From the NCBI RefSeq assembly GCF_000620505.1, contig NZ_JIBC01000007.1:124001-188000 (forward strand): DNA of 64,000 nucleotides. The letters run 5' to 3'. Shown here in pieces: positions 1 to 9,321 of the stretch. This DNA comes from Sulfitobacter sp. 20_GPM-1509m. Its GTDB lineage: Bacteria > Pseudomonadota > Alphaproteobacteria > Rhodobacterales > Rhodobacteraceae. Under the pieces are notes generated by a model. That model worked only from the letters and a program-made list of their open reading frames with translations. It was not told the DNA's origin and did not search any database. Position 1 is the first letter of the stretch; each line of letters opens with the position of its first letter. The position numbers were made by a program, and so were the translations under genes.

Positions 1-255
1 GGCGGCGCCCGCTGTGTTCGGCGCGGCAAAGTCGTGGGACAGAACCGGCAGCCCACGGTCCATGACGCCAGCCGCCTGTGACGGATCGTCAATCACGACC
101 ACAGGCACGTCGGCGGGCAGATGTGCAGGTTCGCCGATCCAGAACAGCGGAACCTCGCCGCGCAGGGCCGCCCAGGCCTTGGCCGCGATCTCGGGTCCGA
201 TCCCCGCAGGCTCGCCGCAGCTGATCGCAACCGGCAAAGCGGTTGCGGGCGTCAT
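1..255 (-). CDS. pdxA: 4-hydroxythreonine-4-phosphate dehydrogenase PdxA (N-terminal part, runs off the window)
   Basis: The first 85 codons are present; the gene continues beyond base 1. The N-terminus reads MTPATALPVAISCGEPAGIG followed by PEIA, the usual opening of PdxA, an NAD-dependent dehydrogenase of pyridoxal phosphate synthesis (DXP-dependent route, cytoplasm). The ATG at 255 overlaps the surA stop in an ATGA, so translation is probably coupled to surA. The order lptF-lptG-lptD-surA-pdxA is the classical proteobacterial one, usually followed by rsmA/ksgA, which would lie outside. Active-site metal ligands are not covered by this fragment. Confidence 0.9.
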   Translation of the reverse strand, partial: MTPATALPVAISCGEPAGIGPEIAAKAWAALRGEVPLFWIGEPAHLPADVPVVVIDDPSQAAGVMDRGLPVLSHDFAAPNTAGAA

Positions 256-1472
256 TCGCGTGTGATGCGGGCGTCGGCGCGCAATTCTTCCAACAGGCTG
301 TCAGAATAGCCGGTCAGACGTTGCTGGCGCAGTTGCAGGGCAACCTCTTCACGGCTGGCGGCTTCATTCAGGCTGGCCGTACGGCCGCACATCATGAGGA
401 ACACCAGCGTGTTGCCGTCCGAACGGGTCAGGGCTGTTGAAACCTCGCCCGGGTCCAGCTTGGCCAGCTCATAGGCGATGTCCTGAGGGATCTCGCCGGG
501 GGCCTTGCTGCCACGTTCCAGTGCTTCGGGGGGCTGACCTTTGGCGACGCCGTAAAGGTCGTCACAGACATCGACCTGGGATTGCAGCTTGGCGGCGCGC
601 GCCAGCGTTTCGGGGCTGCGTCCGCCAGCCATGTAATAGGCGGCATATTCGATGGCCGCATATTCGGGGCTGGGGGCGCCGGTTTCCTGGATGTCGCGCA
701 GCTGGAACAGTGCCACGGCATTGGGGATCGGCAGCGGGTCGGTCACTTCGCCCGGCGTCAGGCCCAGCAACACGCCGCGCAGGCTGGGCGGCAGGGTGTT
801 CAGGTCAACCCAGTTCAGCCGTCCGCCATTGCCGCGCGACGCCGTTGCGGAATACTGGCGGGCATAGTTGGAAAATTCGGCCTCGGACGTGCTGGCAGCG
901 GCCTGTTCGGCGCGCGCCATGGCGCTGGCCTGCTCGTTGGGCGGCGCGGGAATGATGATTTCCGAGATCAGCACGCGGATACCGCTGTCGCCACTGGTCG
1001 CGGACAGGGCGCGGTCGATCTCTGCTTCGGAGACCTGCACGCGGCTGCCGTAGCGGGCGCGGATCAGTTCGCGCCACGACAGGTTCACGCGCACAAAGTC
1101 GCGGAAGGTCTCGCCTGCGACGCCGGCACTTTCCAGCGCCTTGACGAATTCGTCGGTGCTCAGGTTGGCGCGGCCTGCGAATTCGGCCAGCCCCTCGGCC
1201 AACCCTTCGGGCGTCAGCTCAAGCCCGACGGCCTGCGTTGCATTCAGCCGCAGCCGGTCGTCGATCAGCGCGTCGATCGCGCTGTTGCGGGTGGCTCCCG
1301 AGGCATTCAGCACCTGCAGGAACCGCACACGCTGCTGCACTTCGAATTCGGTGATCACGCTGTCGTCAACTTTGGCCACCGGCGCGAAAAGGTTTTGTGC
1401 CGCGACGGGCAGGGCCGTTGTGACGGCCAGGGCCACGGCCAGTCCAAATTGTTTCATCGTTTTCCCGCTCAT
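252..1472 (-). CDS. surA: SurA-like periplasmic peptidyl-prolyl isomerase/chaperone
   Basis: 406 residues. I chose the ATG at 1472 because it forms an ATGA overlap with the lptD stop; an in-frame ATG six codons upstream lies inside lptD. A Sec signal peptide is visible (KTMKQFGLAVALAVTTALPV, ending near AAQ). An N-terminal SurA chaperone domain follows, then one parvulin-type PPIase domain around residues 165-260 (ISEIIIPAP ... LTPGEVTDPLP). SurA escorts outer-membrane beta-barrels, LptD among them, through the periplasm, so the position directly after lptD fits. Only one parvulin domain is clear, against two in E. coli SurA; this is common in alphaproteobacteria. Confidence 0.85.
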   Translation of the reverse strand: MSGKTMKQFGLAVALAVTTALPVAAQNLFAPVAKVDDSVITEFEVQQRVRFLQVLNASGATRNSAIDALIDDRLRLNATQAVGLELTPEGLAEGLAEFAGRANLSTDEFVKALESAGVAGETFRDFVRVNLSWRELIRARYGSRVQVSEAEIDRALSATSGDSGIRVLISEIIIPAPPNEQASAMARAEQAAASTSEAEFSNYARQYSATASRGNGGRLNWVDLNTLPPSLRGVLLGLTPGEVTDPLPIPNAVALFQLRDIQETGAPSPEYAAIEYAAYYMAGGRSPETLARAAKLQSQVDVCDDLYGVAKGQPPEALERGSKAPGEIPQDIAYELAKLDPGEVSTALTRSDGNTLVFLMMCGRTASLNEAASREEVALQLRQQRLTGYSDSLLEELRADARITRE

Positions 1473-3655
1473 TTCGCCTGCTTCCCGCATGATCTAACGT
1501 ATTTTTCCGTTCCCTGCGAGACCGAGAAGCCCCGCAAGGTCACTGTAAAGCCCAGATTCGTCGAGGGCTCAACACTTGTCGAGGAACTATACCGTCGGCT
1601 CACGGAGAATTTGGCCGATACGCATTCGTTGTTATAGACCAGCCCGGCCCCCGCATAGGCTGCCCGGTCGTCCACCAGATCGTAACGCCAATTGGCGCTG
1701 GCGGTCCAGCTTTGGTTCAGGTCATAGGCTCCGTCCACCGTCAGTTCCGACACTGCCAGCGCGCGGTCCTCGGCGGCATCCTCGCCCAGCCAGACATAGC
1801 TGCCGCCCACGGTCAGACGCTGGCCGATCCAGTCGCCGCGCAACTCGGCCTTGGCCACGTCGAATTTCTCGTTGAACACGGTGCGCCCTGTCAGGGCCAG
1901 CCCGTTGCGTGTCTTCCACTGGGCCGCCAGCAGGAAATCGGATGTGGTGCCCGACAGGCCCGAGGTTTCGGAATAGTCCGGCTCCCCGTCGCGCCGCAGA
2001 ACCTGTCCCAGTGTGAGGCGCGCCTCCCATCCTGCGGGATCAAAGCGCGACCAGTTGACGCCATAGGCGCCCGCAAGCCCGCGCTCGCGCCGGTCGGGAC
2101 GTGGAAACCGGGACAGCGACAACAGGTTGCCTTCGTCGAATTCGACCCGGGTGCTTTCGTCGTTGGGGACATTCAGGTCATGCCCACCGACATAGCCGAG
2201 CTGAAAGATCGGCTCGAGCAATACGGAAGAGCCGTCGCCGTTGTGGCGCACGAGCGGATAGCGCAGGGTCAGTTGTCCTTGAGGCGTCAGCCCCGCATCG
2301 CTGCCGGTAAAGACATTGTCCTGGCTCACGTTGATCGCGTCGGCCTCGATGCCCAAAGAGGCCTCGGCGCGCAGACCGCCCGTCAGGGTCCAGCTGCGCA
2401 GCCATTCCGCATCCAGGTTGATCCGCTGCACGTCACGCCCGTCGGCAATGCCGTCCAGGTTCACATCATTGGCCTCGTCCGAGCTGCGGTAATGGGCGTG
2501 GGCATTGCCGCTGAACCGCAATTCGCCCCCGAAAGCGCGCGGAAAGAACCGTTTTTCAAAGGTCGCATCCAGCACGTTGGTCGGGATCGTGTCGTTGTCC
2601 TCGCTGTCGCGCAGGCTGCGGAAGTTGGTGTAGCTGAAGCTGAGGTAGTCATCGCGCTTGACGCGGGCCAGTTCAATCTCGCTGGTCAGGCGGTCCTTGT
2701 CGGAATAGTCGTAGTCGGTCAGATAGGCATTGTCGGTCGTGGCCTCGATGCTGAAGGTCAGCACAAAGTCGCGGCGCATGTCGAACCGTCCAGTCCCGAA
2801 CAGATAGCCACGGGTGTCGCCCGGCTGCAGATCGTCGTCGGACAGCGCGCCGTTGAACTCGATCCGCCCGGTGCGAAAGGCCTGGCGATAGCGGAATTCC
2901 AGCGTCTTGGTGTGGCTGGTCAGGTAGGGGGCCAGCGTCAGATCGCGGTGATCGCCGATCTTGATGAAATAGGGCACCTTGATGCCGGTGCCCAGCTGCG
3001 TGTCGCTGTTCAGTGACGGGATCAGAAAGCCCGAGGCGCGTTTCAGCGTCGGGTCGGGCAGACGCAGGCGCGGTATATAGAACACCGGCACGTTGCCGAT
3101 GCGAAACTGCGCGTTGTCGAAATACAGTTGCCGTTCCTGTTTGTCATGTATCACACGGCGGGCGCGGATCTGCCACAGGGGCGGGCGGCCATCGTCGCAG
3201 ACGTGGCACGAGGTCACGGCGGTTTTATAGAGCTGCGTATAGCGGCCGCCGACGCGGTTCATCTCGACAGCGGCCAGTTGCAGTTGCTGGTTCAGCACCA
3301 TGCGGGCGCCGGTCAGCAGACCGTTCTGCAGATCGCGGCTCAGCTCGGCCTGATCGGCGACAATGACAACGTCTTCGCCATCCTCGATGGTGATCGGTCC
3401 GGTGATGACCAGCGCGCCGGTTTTTTCGTCATAGCTGATCGCAGAGGCGCGCAGGCGGGTGGTGCCCTGGTAGGCTTCGACGTTGCCCCGCGCGGTCAGC
3501 ACGCGGTCGCGTGTGACGGTCACGTCATCAGCCACCAGCATCGCAGGGGTGGCGGTTTGCTGCGCACCGACGGTCTGTGCCACGACCGGCGCATCCATCA
3601 GCGGTGTGGCAAGCAAGCTTGCCGCGAGCAGGATATGAGGGAAAGAGCGCGCCAT
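1469..3655 (-). CDS. lptD: LPS-assembly protein LptD (outer-membrane beta-barrel)
   Basis: 728 residues from the ATG at 3655 (MARSFPHILLAASLLATPLM), which gives a good signal peptide and lies one base past the lptG stop. The longer open frame reads back into lptG and is rejected. Residues about 45-150 form the OstA/LptA-like periplasmic domain (ADDVTVTRDRVLTARGNVEA). The rest is aromatic-rich beta-barrel sequence. LptD inserts lipopolysaccharide into the outer leaflet with LptE, receiving it from LptA and the LptB2FG transporter. The two operon neighbours upstream encode LptF and LptG. It ends in an ATGA overlap with surA. Confidence 0.93.
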   Translation of the reverse strand: MARSFPHILLAASLLATPLMDAPVVAQTVGAQQTATPAMLVADDVTVTRDRVLTARGNVEAYQGTTRLRASAISYDEKTGALVITGPITIEDGEDVVIVADQAELSRDLQNGLLTGARMVLNQQLQLAAVEMNRVGGRYTQLYKTAVTSCHVCDDGRPPLWQIRARRVIHDKQERQLYFDNAQFRIGNVPVFYIPRLRLPDPTLKRASGFLIPSLNSDTQLGTGIKVPYFIKIGDHRDLTLAPYLTSHTKTLEFRYRQAFRTGRIEFNGALSDDDLQPGDTRGYLFGTGRFDMRRDFVLTFSIEATTDNAYLTDYDYSDKDRLTSEIELARVKRDDYLSFSYTNFRSLRDSEDNDTIPTNVLDATFEKRFFPRAFGGELRFSGNAHAHYRSSDEANDVNLDGIADGRDVQRINLDAEWLRSWTLTGGLRAEASLGIEADAINVSQDNVFTGSDAGLTPQGQLTLRYPLVRHNGDGSSVLLEPIFQLGYVGGHDLNVPNDESTRVEFDEGNLLSLSRFPRPDRRERGLAGAYGVNWSRFDPAGWEARLTLGQVLRRDGEPDYSETSGLSGTTSDFLLAAQWKTRNGLALTGRTVFNEKFDVAKAELRGDWIGQRLTVGGSYVWLGEDAAEDRALAVSELTVDGAYDLNQSWTASANWRYDLVDDRAAYAGAGLVYNNECVSAKFSVSRRYSSSTSVEPSTNLGFTVTLRGFSVSQGTEKYVRSCGKQAK

Positions 3656-3656
3656 C

Positions 3657-4754
3657 CTAGCCGTCCTCGGCATGCAGCAACAGCCCGAGGGCCAGGAAAA
3701 TTGCGGCAGCGGGCGGCGCCCAGGCGGCAAAAGCCACCGGGATTTGCCCGTTCTCGCCAAGAATCTGTGCAAAACTGCGGATGAAATACAAACCGAACCC
3801 CAAAAGCACTGCTGCCAGCACCGCCGTTCCGGTGCCCCCGAAACGGGTATGCCGCATGGTGAAGGCTGCGGCAACAAGAACCATCGCCATCAGGAACAGG
3901 GGGCGGGCCAATTCCGCCTGAAACCATACGATCTGGTGGCGCGCGGAAAAGCCGGCCTGCTCAAGCTGGCGGATATAGGCGGGCATGTCCCAGATCGACA
4001 CGCCACCCAATGTGCCGAGGGTCTCGCGGATGCGTTCCAGCGTCAGTGTGGACGGCACCCGCAGAACGGCATGGGTTTCGGAACTGGCTTCGGGATTGAC
4101 GTCCCCGGTCAGCGGCCAGACCTTGGCATCGCGCAATGCCCATGCGCCGTCGCCCAAGGCTGCGCTTGCCGCTTCGATGCGGCGCTGCGGGCCGCCTTCG
4201 GGCGCATATTCCAGAAATGTCACACCATAAAGAACCGAAGCATCCGAGTTCGACCGCGCGGCACGGATCACCGTCTGGCCATCCGCGCCACCCTGGCGCA
4301 GCCAGACGCCGTCACCCGACACCAGCACCGCAGACCGCCCGCCGGTGCGATAGTTTTCGGACAACAGCGCATAGCGTTTTGTCGTGGCGGCCACGATCGG
4401 GCCCAACATGGTCACCGCCAGCCCGCCGATCACCAGCGCCACAACCACCGGCGCCACCAGCGCCCGCAGCGCCGACCGGCCTGCGGCGCGCGTCACCACC
4501 AGCTCGGAGCTGCGGGCCAGTCCGATGAACAACACCACCGTTGCCAGGATTATGATCAGCGGCAGGATCTGGTTGATCGTTTCGGGCGTGTGCAGCAACG
4601 TCAGGCCGATGCGGTCGGTCAGGCTGACATCATAGTCGGCAAAGCGGCGGGTCTGCTCGATCAGGTCGACCAGCGCCACCAGCGCAAAGAACACTGCCGT
4701 CAGCATCAAAAAAGCATAGGCAAAGCGGCGGGCGAAATAGAAATGCAGGATCAT
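3657..4754 (-). CDS. lptG: LPS export ABC transporter permease LptG
   Basis: 365 residues. The start at 4754 (MILHFYFARRFAYAFLML) makes an ATGA overlap with lptF; the in-frame upstream extension lies inside lptF. The protein has the LptF/LptG (YjgP/YjgQ) layout: two N-terminal membrane segments, a central periplasmic beta-jellyroll (about residues 125-250) and a C-terminal group of membrane segments ending ALGLLLHAEDG. With LptF and the LptB ATPase it extracts LPS from the inner membrane. LptB is not in the window. Confidence 0.92.
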   Translation of the reverse strand: MILHFYFARRFAYAFLMLTAVFFALVALVDLIEQTRRFADYDVSLTDRIGLTLLHTPETINQILPLIIILATVVLFIGLARSSELVVTRAAGRSALRALVAPVVVALVIGGLAVTMLGPIVAATTKRYALLSENYRTGGRSAVLVSGDGVWLRQGGADGQTVIRAARSNSDASVLYGVTFLEYAPEGGPQRRIEAASAALGDGAWALRDAKVWPLTGDVNPEASSETHAVLRVPSTLTLERIRETLGTLGGVSIWDMPAYIRQLEQAGFSARHQIVWFQAELARPLFLMAMVLVAAAFTMRHTRFGGTGTAVLAAVLLGFGLYFIRSFAQILGENGQIPVAFAAWAPPAAAIFLALGLLLHAEDG

Positions 4755-5884
4755 GTCGTGGTCACCGCTTGCCGTCTGCGACGGCGCAAAAGGGACGGGT
4801 GGGCGGCCCATGTCAGCATTCCGGCCACCAGCAGGGCCCCCAACAGGGACGGCAAGTACATCGTGGGCCACAGGCTGGCATCAGCCAGAACCATCTGCGC
4901 AAAGGTGCCGCGCAGCCCGTCAATGCCGATCAGCAGGCCAAAGGCGATCACCGCCTCGCGCCAGACGCCAAAGCGGGAATAGCCGCCAACCATCAGCGTG
5001 GCATAACCGATCAGCGCCGCCACGATGCAAAACAGCGGTTGGGCAAAGCGGCTGTGCACCTCTTCGGCAATGTCGCCGTTGCGCGCGCCGGTCTCATCAG
5101 CGATGCGATCCCAGTCGGTCAGCAGCGCCAGCGTGCCCATGTTGCGGATCGACCCGGTCACCTCGGTATCCGTGCTGACAAGCTTTGTGATATCAAAGGA
5201 AAAATCCTGAAACTTGGCCGTCGAAAGGCGGTTGTCCTTGGTGTTCAGCCGCTGCGCCATCCCGTCCACCATGATCAGCGTGGTGCCCGCGTCATTGCGC
5301 ACCAGATAGGCCTGGGCCGCGGTGTAGATTACCCGTTGTTCGGGGTTGCGGCGGTCCGACAGGAACACGCCGCGCAGGACGCCGTCTTCGCCGATGGTGC
5401 TGGTGTAAAAGGTAACGTGATCGGCAGGCGACAGGAATGTGCCCTCGGTCAGCAACCGCGAGGTGACGTTGCGCGAGATCTCGGCCTCGCGGATGCTCAG
5501 CTGTCCTTGGGCGGCGGGCACCAGCACATGGGTCAACAGCGTCATCATGGCAGCAACGATCAGCCCGTAGGCCAGCACCGGGCGGGCCAGCCGCCAAGGT
5601 CCCGAGCCCGTGGCCTGCATCACCACCAGTTCGGATTCGCCCGACAGCCGGTTGGTCACATAGACCGACGCGGCAAAGGTGGCGATGGGCAGCACCGTCA
5701 CGATCAGCTTGGGCAGGCTCAGCGAGGTAAATTCGAGAAACACCAGCGCCGTCTGTCCGTCACCGATCAGACGGTCGAACAGAACCACCGCGCGGTTGAT
5801 CCAGAACACAGCCACCAGCACCAGCGCGAAAAAGCCGAACAAGAGCAGAAACTGCGACAGCATGTATCTGTCGAATCTGGCCAC
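4751..5884 (-). CDS. lptF: LPS export ABC transporter permease LptF
   Basis: 377 residues from a GTG at 5884, giving VARFDRYMLSQFLLLFGFF, the usual family start; a G-rich Shine-Dalgarno-like stretch (CCGGGGGGTTAT) precedes it. The longer open frame antisense to pepA is rejected. A possible alternative is the ATG seven codons later. Layout matches LptG: membrane segments at both ends flanking a periplasmic jellyroll. First gene of the lptF-lptG-lptD-surA-pdxA operon. Its promoter must lie in the 196-bp divergent gap shared with pepA (5885-6080), where I recognise no specific operator. Confidence 0.92.
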   Translation of the reverse strand: MARFDRYMLSQFLLLFGFFALVLVAVFWINRAVVLFDRLIGDGQTALVFLEFTSLSLPKLIVTVLPIATFAASVYVTNRLSGESELVVMQATGSGPWRLARPVLAYGLIVAAMMTLLTHVLVPAAQGQLSIREAEISRNVTSRLLTEGTFLSPADHVTFYTSTIGEDGVLRGVFLSDRRNPEQRVIYTAAQAYLVRNDAGTTLIMVDGMAQRLNTKDNRLSTAKFQDFSFDITKLVSTDTEVTGSIRNMGTLALLTDWDRIADETGARNGDIAEEVHSRFAQPLFCIVAALIGYATLMVGGYSRFGVWREAVIAFGLLIGIDGLRGTFAQMVLADASLWPTMYLPSLLGALLVAGMLTWAAHPSLLRRRRRQAVTTT

Positions 5885-6080
5885 ATAACCCCCCGGATGC
5901 ACATGGTTTGGCAAAGTTGCCAGCAACTTACCCCAAGGTTTCGCGGTGGGGAACCTGTAATTCCACCATATTTGCGCCACAGGCAAGTTGGTGCCCGCAG
6001 GGCGATGCGGCTGCTCTGGCCATGTGCGCGCGCCCGCGCTAACAGTTGTGCAACCCGATACTCCCACGAAAGGATGCGCC

Positions 6081-7565
6081 ATGACCTCCCAACCCACTCC
6101 CATGACCCAAGTCAGCTTTGAGGCACTGGATATCAGCGCTCTGGCCACAGCCACAGGCCGCGTCGCCGTGGTGCTGGAGGCTGACGGCACGATGGACGCC
6201 GCTGGCCGTCGTATCAACAAGCTGACCCGTGGCGCGCTGGCGCGGCTGGCGGCGGGCAAGGACTTTGCCGATCTCAAACAGGGCGGACTGATGACCCTTG
6301 CGATGCCCGCAGGCATGGCCGCCGATGCTGTGGACGTGCTGTGCCTGTCCCGTCGTCCCAGCGTGCAGGACGCGCGCAAGGCCGGGGCCGCACTGGCCAA
6401 GGTGCGCGGCACCGCCGATATGCTGGTGGCGGCAGGCAGCACGCGCCATCTGGCCGATCTGGGCTTTGGTCTGGCGATGCGTGATTATGGTTTTAACGCC
6501 CACAAATCCAACGCAAAGCCTGCCGAAGGTGCGGTTCGCATCATGTGTGGCAAGCCTGACGAAGTGCAGGCTGAGGCGGCACCTTTGATGGCCGTGGCCG
6601 AGGGGGCGTTCTTTACCCGCGATCTGGTGAATGAACCGGCCAACGTGCTGACCACAACCGAATTTGCCAACCGTCTGCAGGCGATGAAGGATCTGGGGTT
6701 GACGGTTGAGGTTCTGGATGAAGAACAGCTTGCAAGCCTAGGCATGGGTTCGCTTTTGTGCGTGGGGCAGGGATCGGAAAGCCCCTCGAAGGTGGTTGTG
6801 ATGCAGTGGAACGGGGGCGCCGAAGGCGACGCACCGCTGGCCCTGATCGGCAAGGGCGTGGTGTTCGACACCGGCGGGATCAGCCTGAAGCCTGCCGCGG
6901 GCATGGAAGACATGACCATGGACATGGGCGGCGCGGGCGTTGTTGCGGGCGTGATGCGCACGCTGGCGCGGCGCAAGGCCAAGGCGAATGTCGTCGGTCT
7001 GGTCGGACTGGTTGAAAACATGCCCTCGGGCAACGCGGTGCGCCCCGGTGACGTGGTTACTTCGATGAAGGGTGACACCATCGAGGTGATCAACACCGAC
7101 GCCGAAGGCCGTCTCGTACTGTGTGACGTGATGTGGTACGCGCAGGAGCGGTTCAAACCGGCGGGCATGATTGATCTGGCGACGCTGACGGGTGCGATCA
7201 TCATCGGGCTTGGCCATGAAAACGCCGGTGTGTTTTCCAACGACGATACGCTGTGCAACGCCTTCCTGAAAGCCGCGAAAACCGAGAACGAAGGCGCGTG
7301 GCGGATGCCGCTGGGGCAGGCCTATGACGACCAGTTGAAAAGCCGCATCGCCGATATGAAAAACGTGGGCGGACGGCCCGGCGGTTCGATCACGGCGGCA
7401 CAGTTCCTGAAACGGTTCGTCAAGGACGAGACCCCGTGGATTCACCTGGACATTGCCGGTGTCGCCTCGGTCACTGCGGAAACGGCGCTGGCCCCCAAGG
7501 GTGCGACGGGCTGGGGTGTTGCGGCTTTGAACCGTCTGGTCGCGGACAAGTTCGAGAGCGAATAA
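6081..7565 (+). CDS. pepA: Leucyl aminopeptidase (M17 family)
   Basis: 494 residues, normal family length. The ATG at 6081 has GAAAGGA seven bases upstream. The C-terminal catalytic domain carries the metal/active-site segment GKGVVFDTGGISLKP (near residue 257) and the M17 signature NTDAEGRL (near residue 338). It removes N-terminal residues from peptides in the cytoplasm using two metal ions; in E. coli PepA also binds DNA in Xer recombination. It is followed after 3 bp by holC, the common pepA-holC pairing. Divergent from the lpt operon. Confidence 0.95.
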   Translation: MTSQPTPMTQVSFEALDISALATATGRVAVVLEADGTMDAAGRRINKLTRGALARLAAGKDFADLKQGGLMTLAMPAGMAADAVDVLCLSRRPSVQDARKAGAALAKVRGTADMLVAAGSTRHLADLGFGLAMRDYGFNAHKSNAKPAEGAVRIMCGKPDEVQAEAAPLMAVAEGAFFTRDLVNEPANVLTTTEFANRLQAMKDLGLTVEVLDEEQLASLGMGSLLCVGQGSESPSKVVVMQWNGGAEGDAPLALIGKGVVFDTGGISLKPAAGMEDMTMDMGGAGVVAGVMRTLARRKAKANVVGLVGLVENMPSGNAVRPGDVVTSMKGDTIEVINTDAEGRLVLCDVMWYAQERFKPAGMIDLATLTGAIIIGLGHENAGVFSNDDTLCNAFLKAAKTENEGAWRMPLGQAYDDQLKSRIADMKNVGGRPGGSITAAQFLKRFVKDETPWIHLDIAGVASVTAETALAPKGATGWGVAALNRLVADKFESE

Positions 7566-7568
7566 ACC

Positions 7569-8018
7569 ATGGGCGCCGCCTATTTCTACCGCCTGACCCA
7601 GCGCTCGATGGAGGACACTTTGTCGATGCTGCTGGGCAAGGCGCGCGGCGCGGGCTGGCGCGTGGCCGTCCGCGGCTGTGACATGTCCCGCATGGTGCAT
7701 CTGGACAACCGGCTGTGGCAGGGCGACGGCTTTGTGCCGCATGGGCTGGCGGGGGGCGACCATGACGCGGCCCAGCCGATCCTGTTGACCACGCAAAGCG
7801 ATTGCCCGAACGGGGCCACCTGCATCATGTCCGTGGACGGGGCCGAGGTGACCGCCGAAGAAGTGGCGCGGATGGAACGTGTGTGCGTGCTGTTCGAGGA
7901 TTACGACGAAGCGCTTTCCACCGCCCGCAGGCAGTGGAAAGCGCTGAAAGATGCGGGCGCATCGGCGCAATATTGGTCAGACGAATCCGGCGGTTGGGAG
8001 AAAAAGGCCGAGACTTGA
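7569..8018 (+). CDS. holC: DNA polymerase III chi subunit
   Basis: 149 residues. The N-terminus (GAAYFYRLTQRSMEDTLSML) and the segment GWRVAVRGCDMSRMVHLDNRLW match HolC, the clamp-loader accessory subunit that links the replisome to single-stranded-DNA-binding protein. The start is 3 bp after the pepA stop, so the two are cotranscribed. The C-terminal half, with the run VCVLFEDYDEALSTARRQWK, is typical of the alphaproteobacterial members. It runs convergent with the retropepsin gene, 19 bp away. Confidence 0.9.
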   Translation: MGAAYFYRLTQRSMEDTLSMLLGKARGAGWRVAVRGCDMSRMVHLDNRLWQGDGFVPHGLAGGDHDAAQPILLTTQSDCPNGATCIMSVDGAEVTAEEVARMERVCVLFEDYDEALSTARRQWKALKDAGASAQYWSDESGGWEKKAET

Positions 8019-8037
8019 ACGGCTTATCGGTCCAAGT

Positions 8038-8619
8038 TCATCTGGTCAGCGTCAGCGTGTCACGGGCAATCGAAATGTTGCCCCAGTGCTGCAGATACCC
8101 CATCCCAAGAAGCGAACCGAACATCTCGCCGCCCGTCACCACGGCGCGGACGTTGCGATCCTCGACCGGGCCCAACGCGATACGGTCCAGCCGCACAGAG
8201 GCGGTCGCCACCTCGCCATTGGCGGTGCCGGCACGGCCCAGAAAATCCAGCGTGTCCACGTCGATGCCCGCCCGCGCCGCATCCTCGCGGGTCAGCACGA
8301 TATCGGTGGCCCCGGTGTCGACGACAAAACGCACGTCGGCGTCGTTCACCTTGAGTGTCAGGTAATAATGCCCGTCACGGCTGCGCGGTACGGAAATGGT
8401 GTTCTCGCCCACCACGCTGGCCTGATAGGGCATGGAACTGCGCGAGATATCGTCCCACAGGCCCACGGCGGCCACCGCGCCCAGGATGATCAGCCCCCAG
8501 ACGGCGGCATATTGCAGCGTCTTGTTCCACGATGTGCGCCGCGATGCGACGGCCCAGCCGACAACCATCAGCAAAAGCAGGACAAGATAGATCAGGCGGC
8601 CGGTGTCAAAAGTATCCAT
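8038..8619 (-). CDS. Membrane-anchored retropepsin-like aspartic protease (TIGR02281 type)
   Basis: 193 residues. Two N-terminal hydrophobic segments (LIYLVLLLLMVVGWAVA and YAAVWGLIILGAVAAVGLW) are followed by a single retroviral-protease-like domain with active-site motif VVDTGATDIVLT and a C-terminal LLGMGYL flap-side element. One DTGA motif per chain implies a homodimeric enzyme, as in retropepsins. Family members are widespread in alphaproteobacteria and largely uncharacterised; substrate unknown. The protease domain probably faces the periplasm, which I infer from topology only. It may share a transcript with marC, 26 bp upstream. Confidence 0.8.
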   Translation of the reverse strand: MDTFDTGRLIYLVLLLLMVVGWAVASRRTSWNKTLQYAAVWGLIILGAVAAVGLWDDISRSSMPYQASVVGENTISVPRSRDGHYYLTLKVNDADVRFVVDTGATDIVLTREDAARAGIDVDTLDFLGRAGTANGEVATASVRLDRIALGPVEDRNVRAVVTGGEMFGSLLGMGYLQHWGNISIARDTLTLTR

Positions 8620-8645
8620 GGATCAAATATAGGCAAGCGCGGTGG

Positions 8646-9272
8646 CTAGCCAAGGCCTTCGTAGAAACTGAACGCGCGCAGCCCGTCCAGCACGAACTGG
8701 ACCGACAGGGCTGCCAGCAACATGCCCAGCAGGCGGGTGACCACATTGATGCCCGTCTTGCCCAAGGCACGTTCGAGCAGGCCAGAAGCAAGAAACAGCA
8801 TGAACACCACCAGCAGCACCGCCAGCGTGATGCCCGCGACAATGCCCAGTCCGGCCAGCCCCGGCTTTTGGCCGGTCAGAAGAATCACCGATGCAATCGC
8901 ACCGGGCCCTGCAATCAGCGGAATCGCCAGTGGAAAGACGGACGGATCGTCGCCATGCTCTTCGGATGTGTCCTCGCGCCGTTTGGTGCGGCGTTCAAAC
9001 AGCATATCAAGGGCGGTGATGAACAACAGAATGCCGCCAGCAACGCGAAAGGCAGGCATGGAAATGCCAATAAAGCCCAGCAGCTTTTCACCGAAGGCAG
9101 CAAAGGCAAGCAACAGCAGAAAGCCGGTCAGACAGGACCGTACCGCGATGGCGCGCCGACGTTGCGGTGACATGCCCTGCGTCAGCGCCACGAACAAAGG
9201 CGCCATGCCCAGCGGGTCGATGACCACGAACATGGTGACAAAGGCGGTGATCAGAAAGGCGGTGTCGATCAT
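8646..9272 (-). CDS. MarC family integral membrane protein
   Basis: 208 residues. The start at 9272 (MIDTAFLITAFVTMFVVIDP) follows GAGGAAGACCGAAG; the in-frame extension towards the ABC-F gene has no family similarity. Six predicted membrane helices with the typical DPLGMAPLF element in the first and ALDMLFERR in the central loop. MarC proteins were once linked to multiple antibiotic resistance, a role later discounted; function unknown. A charged loop near residues 107-122 (RRTKRREDTSEEHGDD) separates the two halves. Same direction as the ABC-F gene 49 bp upstream. Confidence 0.85.
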   Translation of the reverse strand: MIDTAFLITAFVTMFVVIDPLGMAPLFVALTQGMSPQRRRAIAVRSCLTGFLLLLAFAAFGEKLLGFIGISMPAFRVAGGILLFITALDMLFERRTKRREDTSEEHGDDPSVFPLAIPLIAGPGAIASVILLTGQKPGLAGLGIVAGITLAVLLVVFMLFLASGLLERALGKTGINVVTRLLGMLLAALSVQFVLDGLRAFSFYEGLG

Positions 9273-9321
9273 CTTCGGTCTTCCTCGCAGCGCCCTCGGG
9301 ATGTTCTGACCCAGAGACCTA

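Noticed and set aside
582-1637. 351-codon plus-strand frame opposite surA
   Set aside because: Antisense to a translationally coupled operon gene; no homology or start signal.
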